A program made the position numbers and the translations under genes. The notes under the pieces were generated by a model, which worked only from the letters and a program-made list of their open reading frames with translations, made no database searches and was not told the DNA's origin. From the NCBI GenBank assembly GCA_018873225.1, contig JAEILZ010000001.1, positions 5,456,001 through 5,520,000 of the forward strand: a stretch of 64,000 nucleotides of DNA, read 5' to 3'. This stretch comes from [Phialemoniopsis] sp. UDSM-2020 (lineage: Eukaryota > Ascomycota > Sordariomycetes > Thyridiales > Thyridiaceae). This document shows, in pieces, positions 20,377 through 29,445 of this stretch. How positions within the stretch are numbered: position 1 is the first letter of the stretch; every line of letters begins with the position of its first letter.

Positions 20377-22929
20377 ATGATGCTACCGTGTGATCGATGT
20401 ACGCGGAGGTTCTCGCGGCCTAGCCATCTCGAGCGCCATCGCTTGACCCATCTGCCGCTGGCCCGCCGAAACACCATCCCCTGCCAGCACTGCAGCCAGG
20501 CATTCTCCAGGAAGGATGTACTGCTTCGCCACATGCGGTCTACGCACAATGTCGACATTCCGACCAGCAATTCCTACCAAAAGTCGTGCTATTCTTGCGT
20601 ACGCAGAAAGACCAAGTGCAACCGCGAACTGCCATGCCAGTCTTGCGTCGCTGCCGCAGAGGCCGAGTCGTGCTCGTATCCATGCATGAGCAGAGCCTCG
20701 CCGCATGAGCGTGAGCCAACAGGACAGCCAAATGCAGCCACCTTGGACATTTCTCCTCAGTCACACGGGCCCCTTGGAGACCTGCAGCCCCCCGCCAGCA
20801 TACTTTCTGAGGGACCTACTGGCAATCTTGGCGGCGAACCTGATACCGGCACTTTTGCTGACTTTGACCCCCCTTCGGACCCCGGGTTCTTTGGAGGAGG
20901 CGACTTATCTCTGTTCAACGACCCGTGCCTAGCCCCAGTGACTCATCTCGATCTGAGGTACGGGGGATATGACTGGCTAGCTCTGGATGTTTCCGATCTA
21001 GACGTGAACTTCGACCTCCGACCAGATCCCATTGACCTACCCAATCCTACTCCATCTGATGGGTCTGCCACGGCCCTCAGTGTCTTGCCCGTCCCAAACA
21101 CTATCACGGCACCTACACATTCAGGCTTACCATGGCCTTTCGAACAAGGCAAGGAGAGCACCACAGTCGCTCGCCTGCCTCTACCACCTCTTCGTGAGAT
21201 TCTCAAGAACTCTCCTCTTTCCTCGTGTGGCGAAGAAGCGTCTGCTGTCGATGGCCTGATCCAACTTTTGTCGGAGCCAAGAATACCGAGATTCGACCAG
21301 TTGCGGGGCGAAGCCGCTGCGTCGGGATTTCTCCTGCTTCAGCGACTCCTGGATGCTTACTTTTCCAAGTTCCAGATGATTCAAGCTATCATCCATGGGC
21401 CGACATTTGACACTGTCGAATGCCGGTCGATACTCCTAGCCTCCATGGCATGCATTGGAGCCGTGCTGTCCGACTCACCAGACGCTGCTGATCTCGCAGC
21501 TACCTTGAGTGACTTGTGCGCACCGATGATTACTTGGCTGGTAAGCTCCCTGATGAGTGTGTCTACACCATATTTCATGTACTGACATAATCCCGATAGG
21601 GCACGACGGACCCGTCGAATTATTCCGACGTTTCGTATCTCACCGCTCTATGCCTGCACCAGATTTACTCGCTAGGGTCGGGCGATCGTCAGTTGTACCA
21701 GAACGCGGATCGTACGCGTGGGGTGCTTATCGGAAGTCTTCGTGGTCTGGGCCTTTTGACCTGTCGGCCAGCTTCGCCTGAGAACAACAACTTTGAAAGC
21801 AGCTATTCGACAAGTACGTCCAACGTGCAGGCGGAGTGGCTCGCGTGGGCGGCTCGGGAGACCGAGATTCGACTGGCTTGGGCATCGTTTGAATATGATT
21901 GCAGTCTGTGCACGCTCACGAGTCGGCGTGGAGTCGTTGACCTGAGTGAGCTGCCAGCCAAGATGCCGTCGAGCGACTGCCTCTGGGAGGCGCCCTCGGC
22001 GGACGCGTGGGTCGCTCTCAGGACTCGGCTCGGCCCCGTCTCGCTGGGGCCTTCGCTCTCGAGTCTCTTGAACGGACTTGTAAGCGGCACAGGAGTCTCT
22101 GAACATGTTTCGTCTTGGTCGCGGAGGCTATGCGGACAGGTACTTGGGCGCCTTCTGTGGGACCTCAGGCAAATGGAGATTCTTTCCAAGCCGGACTACT
22201 TTTGTCTCCCTTCACTCTCCAGTGGTCAACAGCAGTCAAAAGCCTCACTTTTGAAGGGACTGGACAACCTTTTGGTCACGCTGAACAACCCTACCTCGAC
22301 GACAGACCTGGTCAGCTACAAGTAAGTCCTTCGGATGAACTGTTGCAAGAGACAAAGGCTAATGTTCAAGCAGTATCTCGAGCCTATTGTGTCACTACTC
22401 GCATCTCTACACGGCAGGCGATATCATGGATCTTATTCTATACATTGTCCGCGCTATTGCGTCTCGCGGATCTGCTCACGACAACAGCATCGTCGCTGCA
22501 CGTCATCGGCTGATCTCCATCCTGAAAGCAGACCCAATCGCAGCGCGTGGGCTCGCATGGCACGCTGGCCAGATCATTGCTGTGGCCAATGAGTACCTGG
22601 TATCGGCACCTTGCGAGATCATGCGGTTGTTCATGAGCTACGTTTTCATCATCGCTTTTGTTAAATACTACCCGGGACCTCGGGAGGGCGGCAACGTTGG
22701 CCCGGTCCGGCTTGATCTTCGGGACCATAGTGGCCACCAACAAGCCCTCACAGATTGGATACATCACGGCGGATCGGCTCGTCTTGGCTCGGCAGTCGAC
22801 ATCCTTGCCCCAGGTTCAACAAAAACCATAGCTCAGGATGCGCAGAGCATGATGCAGAAGCTACGCACCTGGGGGCTCGCCGGAAAGTTTGCAAAGATCC
22901 TCCAGTGCTTCGCCAACAGCGATGTTTGA
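20377..22929 (+). CDS. Hybrid C2H2 + Zn2Cys6 transcription factor
   Basis: An 813-residue regulator with three DNA-binding modules in a row. Exons are 20377-21540, 21600-22321 and 22374-22929. Two C2H2 fingers come first (C5/C8/H21/H25 and C36/C39/H52/H57), followed at residues about 71-99 by a Zn2Cys6 cluster (CYSCVRRKTKCNRELPC, then QSC and a final Cys). The remainder is the fungal-specific regulatory region (FSKFQMIQAIIHGPTFD, LTALCLHQIYSLGSGD). The start is the first ATG of an ATGATG pair; the frame upstream has no ATG. It lies between the SDR and a cyclase-family hydrolase whose promoters share an element, so it is the natural candidate to read that element. Confidence 0.92.
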
Positions 22930-22962
22930 GAAGGGCCCAGGTTTTACACAACGTTGTGGTAT

Positions 22963-24015
22963 TTAGAATATCGCTAAGCAATTAGGCGGGCTACTCACGC
23001 CTCCCGGCATATTGAGAGGACTACTAGCCACGAAGAACTCCCACCGCCCAAGGTCCCGACACATCTGGCTCAGACTCTCCAGGTCAAACAGCTCGCCCAC
23101 CGCGAGACCCCACCCCGCCAGGAGGTATTCATGCATGAAGAGGCCTGGCACTTGGGATCCACCATCTGGAGCGGGATATGACTCCTTGGGCGGGTAGACT
23201 TCGAAGGATATGGCATCGCCGGCCACAGCCGCAAAGCCCTCGTTCCAGATCCAGCGCAGCATCTCTTCGGTTCCTTCGACCCCAGCATGCTGAGGCTTGG
23301 GACTCTGGGCATATGCCAGTCGACTGGCTGGCGTCATCTGGTCGTCCCACTCTCGGGTCATCCCAATGCGTACGAATAAGATATCTCCGCGCCGAAAGTG
23401 AACACCTTGCTCCCGTGCGATCTCCTGAAGGACACGGAGTGGGATGGCATGATCAGAGAGGCAGCTGTAGTGAATACCATTCCTTTCTGCGTATGCCGCG
23501 TAGTCCAGCAGGACGCCCCTGCCACAAATGCCGTCTTTGGCCCAGTGCTGTAGTCCTATCCTCGTGTTGGACCGATCTGTGATCTCGAGCGCCGTCGTAC
23601 CTCCGTAAAACAACCTTCGAGACGGCTCGCCATCGGTGGGGAAGGGTGCCGAAAAATGGCGCAGCCCGTCCCACTGCGACGACTGCTGCGGGTTGAACAC
23701 GTAAACGTCGTCGAACGCCACACCTCCGAGAAGCGGCACGATGTGATGCTGGGTCGGCGCGCGATTGAAGTTGGCAACGTCGAGTTTGGTCAGGTCCCAG
23801 TTCAGCGTCACACGCTGGCCCGTCTTGATACACGTCTTTGCGGCGTGAGCAACGACATCAGGTGTCAGCAAGACCAACCTTCCCAGTCCTTCCTCCTTCG
23901 AGCCTGGCGCGCCTGGCCACACGCGACGCTTATCAGGAAGGGAGTCGAAGTCGACAGAATGAAGACTGCTGGGTTCCAAGCCCTTGACGTGGGAGGTCTC
24001 TTCAGTAGAGCCCAT
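22963..24015 (-). CDS. Cyclase-family (PF04199) metal-dependent hydrolase
   Basis: A single-exon 350-residue protein of the putative cyclase/kynurenine-formamidase superfamily, metal enzymes that hydrolyse amides or lactones such as N-formylkynurenine and isatin. The hallmark is SSQWDGLRHF, the fungal version of the HxGTHxDxxxHF metal-binding motif, followed by GICGRGVLLDYAAY, LRRGDILFVRIGMT-like wording (FRRGDILFVRIGMTREW) and a C-terminal GLFMHEYLLAGWGLAVGE. No signal peptide. It is tail-to-tail with the hybrid zinc-finger gene, 33 bases apart, and its promoter carries the shared CGGAGTGTGCCA element. The substrate is unknown; catabolism of an aromatic amide or lactone is one possibility. 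Confidence 0.88.
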   Translation of the reverse strand: MGSTEETSHVKGLEPSSLHSVDFDSLPDKRRVWPGAPGSKEEGLGRLVLLTPDVVAHAAKTCIKTGQRVTLNWDLTKLDVANFNRAPTQHHIVPLLGGVAFDDVYVFNPQQSSQWDGLRHFSAPFPTDGEPSRRLFYGGTTALEITDRSNTRIGLQHWAKDGICGRGVLLDYAAYAERNGIHYSCLSDHAIPLRVLQEIAREQGVHFRRGDILFVRIGMTREWDDQMTPASRLAYAQSPKPQHAGVEGTEEMLRWIWNEGFAAVAGDAISFEVYPPKESYPAPDGGSQVPGLFMHEYLLAGWGLAVGELFDLESLSQMCRDLGRWEFFVASSPLNMPGGVSSPPNCLAIF

Positions 24016-24175
24016 TGCGATGCTGTTTGGTCCCGTTCAGAGATAGATACGGCACGACGAGTGATGGAGATGAGAGCGACAGAGGTCAGACTACACTCCC
24101 AGGCAAACTACCATCGTGATTTGAGCTTCCGCGGGTGATTCATTGCGGGGGAAGAAGCCAGAGCCGGCTCTTGGT

Positions 24176-24197
24176 CTCCGCGCGTCGCTGCGCGGAG
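24176..24197. promoter_or_regulatory. Perfect inverted repeat in cyclase promoter
   Basis: CTCCGCGC-N6-GCGCGGAG is a perfect 8-base-arm inverted repeat about 170 bases upstream of the hydrolase ATG. It overlaps the site C element, so a CGGAG half-site sits on both strands here. Confidence 0.5.
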
Positions 24198-24205
24198 TGT
24201 GCCAT
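24193..24205 (+). promoter_or_regulatory. CGGAGYGTGCCA element, site C
   Basis: CGGAGTGTGCCAT lies about 180 bases upstream of the cyclase-family gene. It differs from sites A and B by C-to-T at the sixth base and at the last base. Confidence 0.5.
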
Positions 24206-24566
24206 TCACTAGTGTGGCCACTTCCGCAACATCCAGGCTAGACCTCGGCCGTCACACAGCTCATTCCAGCCACCAAGTCCGGGCGTCATCATTGCTGTAC
24301 AAGCAGCTGGAGATGATGGGCAGGTGGTACAGCTTCCGAATCACGCAGAATCTTGTCTCACGGTAGCTTGCCACAGGTCGTTTAACTTGGCCAAGTTCAA
24401 TGGTGTGATTAGATCGTTAAAGACTAAGAGACTAAGAGACTGATACAGCAATTTTAGCAATTGGAGGACGCAACTCTCATCCAGTAAAGCACTATCCAGC
24501 AGAATAGTGTGAACTGCTGAAGACGCAACGAGCTCTGCTACTTCCATCTGCACTGATGGAACAGGT

Positions 24567-26414
24567 TCAGGCCTTTTCGGCTGCAGCACCGTCCTCTGCT
24601 GTTTCTGCGGCGCCAGCCTTTCCCTCCATGTGGGCCATGTCTTTGTTTCTCAGGGAGGCATCCAATTCCTTGCGCTGGTCTTCTGGGATGTCATTGATGT
24701 GGACGGCAACATCGTCACCGAATCGTGCCGATATCTCCTCTAGGGACAGACGCGCTGTCTCTGGGAAATAGAAATAGACGATGGGTATGAAGAAGATGCA
24801 CCAGGCAATGATGACCAAGTAGTATTTCCAGCCAACCTGGTCGATGCCGATCGGTGCCGTCTGAAGGAGGATGATGGTCGATGCGAATTGGCCGAACAAC
24901 GAGAAGCCCATTCCGATTGGTCTGATCTCAGTCGGGAAGATCTCTGACACGTAAATGTACATCGTCGTGTCACACAGAGTGCTGTATAAAACGTCAGTTT
25001 AGGAGGTGATTGGTCACGCGCGGAGAGAGAGAGGGGAAGACCTACCCTTGAAACGCAAGATAGAGGAAAACGAAGAATACTCCAGCAGCATTGCCTGCCT
25101 TGTTCATGGTGCCTCCGTACTGTGCAATGCACCCCACGAGGCCCGATGTAGTAAACAGACAGCCAAAGAGACCGACCATGAACATCCAGCGGCGAGAATT
25201 GATTTTGTCGTGTAGCCATGCGCCCAAGGGGTTGTAGATTACGCCGGCCGTAGTAAGCCACAACGCTGAAAGCAGGAGAGGCATGGAGCCCGTTTGTCCA
25301 AGGTTGGTGTAGAGAATCACTGAGTAGTTGTTCTGTCGAGTTACAAGCATTAGTGCCCTGCTGTCCCACTAATTGTGACCAGGTCGACTCACAATGACAA
25401 GAGGGCCGGCAAACTCGGCGCCCCATTGGGTAAGAAATCCAATGATCATCCGCTTTCTGTAACTCTTCTTCTTCAAGACCGCTGTCCATGGAGTGCAGTT
25501 GATCGCTCGAAGCTTAGCCGCGTCCAGCTCGATCTGCATCTTGACTTGATACAGCTCCTCCTTGGCAAAGATGTCATCTGGATCTTGGGGGTCACTGCGG
25601 AGGTTTCTGAGCACCTGCCATGCTTCGTCCGATCTTCCCTTTTGCAACAGCCAGCGAGGAGACCTCGGGATCCATATACTTGTCAACAGAAGAACCAGGG
25701 GCGGCAGACACTGTATGCAAAGGGGGAAGCGCCATGCAAACGAGGCGTTCTTGTCCGTGGCAAAGTAACAGGCGTATCCAAGCCATCCCGAGAGCATGTA
25801 ACCGAAGACGAGAAAGATGGCGTGATGGCCAACAAGCCACCCTCGTTTGTGCGGAGGCGAAAGTTCGGAGAGATACATTGGACAGGCGGTGACGAGTATG
25901 CCTATCCCAAGTCCAGAGATGATTCGGCCTACCTGAAACATACTGTTCACACACGTCAGATCATTCAATTGAATTCGGAGGCTGAGAGCACGACTTACGC
26001 CAGATTCGCCGCGCCGCCCTGAAGAGCACCACCGAGCACGGCACAGGCAGCTCCAATTTGGATGGAGAGCTTCCTGCCAAGGGCGGACGCTGCCCACATC
26101 ACAAAGAGACTCCCTACGGCTCCTCCGGTGCTGTACAGCCCATTCGCCGTAGCAATGGCCTGAGCTGTTTTGGTCCCATACCCTTCGGTACCTTGTGGCG
26201 GTAGATCAAAGTATTCGTACCACCCAGGCTGTCCGATTGTACTACCAATGATAGCAGAGCAGTATCCATAAGTCTACAAGTGTCAGTTGGCTTGTCTGCA
26301 AACGTTAATGGCGGCCGGATGTGGAGAAGGTCTACGCACCAATGAGCCGAAGGAGACAGCCACCGTCACAAGCCTATTGTATCGGCTTGCGTGAGACCTG
26401 TTCTTGGACGACAT
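24567..26414 (-). CDS. MFS sugar-type transporter
   Basis: A 12-TMS sugar porter of about 533 residues. Exons are 26414-26340, 26273-25999, 25942-25393, 25332-25046 and 24981-24567. The first exon ends exactly at FGSL and continues with TYGYCSAIIGSTIGQPGW (TM1 region). Later motifs are GRIISGLGIGILVTACPMYLSELSPPHKRG, PRSPRWLLQKGR, the SEIFPTEIRPIG loop, and FPETARLSLEEI at the end of TM12. The C-terminal tail is acidic and Ala-rich. Its promoter carries the element shared with the SDR and the cyclase-family hydrolase, so it probably imports the compound those enzymes process. Many fungal 'sugar porters' carry other small organics. Confidence 0.92.
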
Positions 26415-27322
26415 CTTGTGAAGCAATATCAATGTCCAGATCGATCATAATGTTGAAGGACACACTGAGGAAAACCAGAATGCGGGTAGCAGAGCCGGTG
26501 TCGAGACACGTTTAATATCATCATTTTGTTGATCCTCGATCGTGGGGTCCCCGCATGGGGTCTCCGCTCTGTACCACCCACACCAATTTCATCAAGTGAC
26601 ACCTGAGGTACACGAGGTCAGGGGGTCAAGCCATCGGAGCGTGCCACCCTTCCCCCTTTGGCTATGATGGGGATCGTCATGACGAGGAGAGCTGTCGCAG
26701 TACCGGATGTCTTGACTGGATCAGGGGGGGATCATTTCACTAGATTCAAAGCCCCGAATAGCTTGCGTGAATACGCTTAGAGGCTGGTCAGCAATACATA
26801 CCAACGCCCCTTAGGGATCTACTGCCAGACCACGACCTCGAATTCCTTCAATTTGTCTTGGAAGAACTGCTCCCATTGACAGTCATATTGACGAATTTTT
26901 GAGACGTACCAGCTAACTTTATACTATCACCATTTGCAACCCCAGCTCCGGGATGGCATAGTCTTGGAAAGCGGGTGTGAGGAACCTGGCGTCAACTCCT
27001 TCATCGAGGCTGCACACTGGGTGGGGACCACATGGAAGGAGACATTCGCAAGTCAGAATGACAGTATGATCCTTTGATTGGAGGCGTCAGTGCTAAACCT
27101 ATGGCCAGTACCAACTTCGGTTTTAATGCATCATCTTTAAAGCGTGTCAAAGGGACTGACGCGCAGTCTCGCTTTGGCTTCGGACATAGGGTTTAACGGC
27201 TGTCTTGTGCATGATTGTCGACTCTGACAAGACTACGTCGCGTAAACAGATTATAAGTATTTATAAAGTCATGAAACAGGTTTCTCAGAGCCCGATATCG
27301 AGGTCTGTACTCAGTAAGTCCA
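26415..27322. other. Divergent promoter, permease and SnoaL-like gene
   Basis: No gene seen in about 900 bases. It holds site B of the shared element and a 10-base palindrome CGTCATGACG at 26675-26684. Confidence 0.45.
26631..26647 (+). promoter_or_regulatory. CGGAGYGTGCCA element, site B
   Basis: CCATCGGAGCGTGCCAC lies about 220 bases upstream of the permease ATG and about 680-720 upstream of the SnoaL-like gene. It is 16/17 identical to site A, and the flanking DNA is not similar, so this is not a large duplication. Confidence 0.55.
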
Positions 27323-27838
27323 ATGTTTTTCTCGGCTAAAATTGTGTGGCATCTCTTCATCGCTAATATGGCCAACATCTCCTTCGCACTTCCCTCTAAA
27401 CTCGCCGGTACGCACACAGATGTCGAGGCGGTGGCTGACTCGATTTACCGTGCCGTTCTTGCCTTCGACAATGATGACGAGCAGCTCCTGTCCTCTGCCC
27501 TGACCGACGATGTCTCAGCCCAGATGCCGGGTGCGTCGGCCAAGGGTATCCCGGAATTCAGGGCTGCGGTGTACGACCGCGTTTCCAAGCTCGACACTAC
27601 ACACTTTATTACGAATATGCGTGTGTTCATCGAAGGGGAAGCCAAGGCGCGGGTGACGTGCACTGCGCTGGCGCAGCATGCACGTCCCGGTACGGGCCTA
27701 ACACCAGGAGCGCCTAAGTTTACCTCCGGGGCCCAGTACTTGTGTGAGGCAGTCAAGATGGGCGATCTTTGGAAAATAAGTAGCTGGAAGGCGAATATCA
27801 TCTGGATAGAGGGCGACCCAAGCGTTATGATAGAATAG
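27323..27838 (+). CDS. SnoaL/NTF2-like small protein
   Basis: A single-exon protein of 171 residues (156 if translation starts at the second ATG, 27368, MANISFALPSKLAG). The fold signals are those of the SnoaL/NTF2-like alpha+beta barrel: VADSIYRAVLAFDNDDEQLLSSALTDD at the start, then TTHFITNMRVFIEGEAKARVTCTALAQHARPG and LWKISSWKANIIW. Family members act as cyclases, isomerases, dehydratases or binding proteins. The N-terminal 15 residues from the first ATG are hydrophobic (FFSAKIVWHLFI) and look unlike the family, so the shorter start is likely. It diverges from the permease and may belong to the same cluster. Confidence 0.85.
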   Translation: MFFSAKIVWHLFIANMANISFALPSKLAGTHTDVEAVADSIYRAVLAFDNDDEQLLSSALTDDVSAQMPGASAKGIPEFRAAVYDRVSKLDTTHFITNMRVFIEGEAKARVTCTALAQHARPGTGLTPGAPKFTSGAQYLCEAVKMGDLWKISSWKANIIWIEGDPSVMIE

Positions 27839-28335
27839 ACGCCGATCTGATTGAAGAAGGGCTGGTTGATGAGTCGTCTTGTCTTCAATGCAGCTATTTT
27901 CTTATCGAACGATGGTTGTGCACATTCAATAAATGTACTCTTCAAACTCAAGCGGTGGTTCAATGCCTCTCAAGCGTTACATTGTCCATGCAATTCCGAT
28001 TTATGCCAACACCTCTGCTGAGGGCGTTCATGTTCATGTTGTGTGACCCACATGTACACAAGACGGATTTATCAGCCCGGAGCAGTAATGATGTGTGTGT
28101 TCATCATTGATGCTTTCGAAGAAACCTTTGCTTCGCTTTTGGAGTGCGATATTATGGAGCCTGTTCATTGAGTCATTCAGGGCCCAATAGAGGTGGACCA
28201 GAGCACAAACTTGCCCATCCAAGACGTGATTGGTGATCCGGTCCATCCAGCTGAAGGCGGTGTGACCCAACTTCGGCAGCAATGTTGTGCTAGCGAGCTG
28301 GCCACAACGTCTTGATTTCGACAGAGAACGCAGCG
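27839..28335. other. Intergenic
   Basis: No gene, repeat or regulatory motif recognised between the SnoaL-like and GNAT genes. The shared CGGAGYGTGCCA element is absent, which suggests the cluster ends before the GNAT gene. Confidence 0.4.
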
Positions 28336-29220
28336 ATGAACCTAGAAATGCAAAACAGCAAAGACATAATGGGGTCTAACGCTGCGACCGGTATTACCAT
28401 TATTGACCTTGGCCTGGCTGACGCCGAGAATGCACACCAACTGTCGCTGCGAGAGGCGTGGCCGCATCGACTAGAAGACTGGCAATTTTTGCTAGGCGTC
28501 AGCCAGGGCGTAGGAGCCATATGCAACGGCAAACTGGTGGCAACGGCCTTACTGACCCCTTACGGGAAAGGGGCTGCGGCTTGCAGCATGATCATCGTCG
28601 ATGCGACCGTCCGTGGAAAAGGTTTGGGGCGAAGGCTCGTAGAGAGGTTACTGAAGATGGCCGATGGCCGCGAATGCCGGCTCATTGCCACTCGCTCCGG
28701 CCTGCCTCTCTACAAAAAGTTCGACTTCATCCCAACCGGCGAGATCCGGCAACATCAGGGTGTTGTCAACTTCACCGCCGACACGACAGGCGTGATCGAC
28801 GCAACTAACGCAGACCTCGCCGATGTGATCGCACTCGACACGACTGTACTTGGCCTAGACCGCAGTACACTCTTGTCGAAGCTGATGCAGGAAACACCCT
28901 TTGTACTCCTGCGCAATGAGTCCGGCCTCCGCGGATTCGCTTCGTCTCGGGTCTTTGGTCGCGGGTTCAACCTCGGCCCTCTTGTTGCCCAGGATGATGA
29001 GGCATTTATATGTCTTCTCAAAGCAACTATCGCACGGCATCAGGGCAGATTTCTACGCGTAGATCTCACCGACGCCGCATCACCCGGCGTATGCTTAGCT
29101 GAAGAGGCTGGCCTGGTGCACGTTGGGGGCGGGACAGCCATGACCCGAATTGGCAACCAACAACCCGTTCCTAGCGGAGCAGCCCACGCTTATGCGCTGG
29201 CCAGCCAGGCCTTGTGCTGA
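28336..29220 (+). CDS. GNAT-family N-acetyltransferase
   Basis: A single-exon acetyl-CoA-dependent N-acetyltransferase of about 294 residues from the first ATG (28336). The acetyl-CoA site is VDATVRGKGLGRRLVERLL (RxxGxG type) at residues about 90-110. The first domain ends with SGLPLYKKFDFIPTGEI, a typical GNAT beta-alpha-beta close. The second half (LGLDRSTLLSKLMQETPF, GRGFNLGPLVAQDDEAFICLL) resembles the C-terminal domain found in bacterial YitH/fungal two-domain GNATs. The substrate is probably a small amine, but this is unknown. No intron and bacterial-like architecture leave open an old transfer; the sequence alone does not prove it. Confidence 0.87.
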   Translation: MNLEMQNSKDIMGSNAATGITIIDLGLADAENAHQLSLREAWPHRLEDWQFLLGVSQGVGAICNGKLVATALLTPYGKGAAACSMIIVDATVRGKGLGRRLVERLLKMADGRECRLIATRSGLPLYKKFDFIPTGEIRQHQGVVNFTADTTGVIDATNADLADVIALDTTVLGLDRSTLLSKLMQETPFVLLRNESGLRGFASSRVFGRGFNLGPLVAQDDEAFICLLKATIARHQGRFLRVDLTDAASPGVCLAEEAGLVHVGGGTAMTRIGNQQPVPSGAAHAYALASQALC

Positions 29221-29445
29221 CTCTCTCATTCTCTCGTTGGTGAGATCACAGCACAGGGTCATATTTGCATGGGGATCAGGTCGCCTTCAAGGCTAATGGA
29301 AAAGCCATGATAATCTTTATGAGCGCAAAAAAGGAGAGTGCCGTCAAAGCTTAGAAGGCTGTTTGGAAACTGTCAAAATTCAAGTAGGAGATGTAGACCA
29401 TACACAACACAATCTACGTTCAGAGGTACATCATCCAAGGCCACC

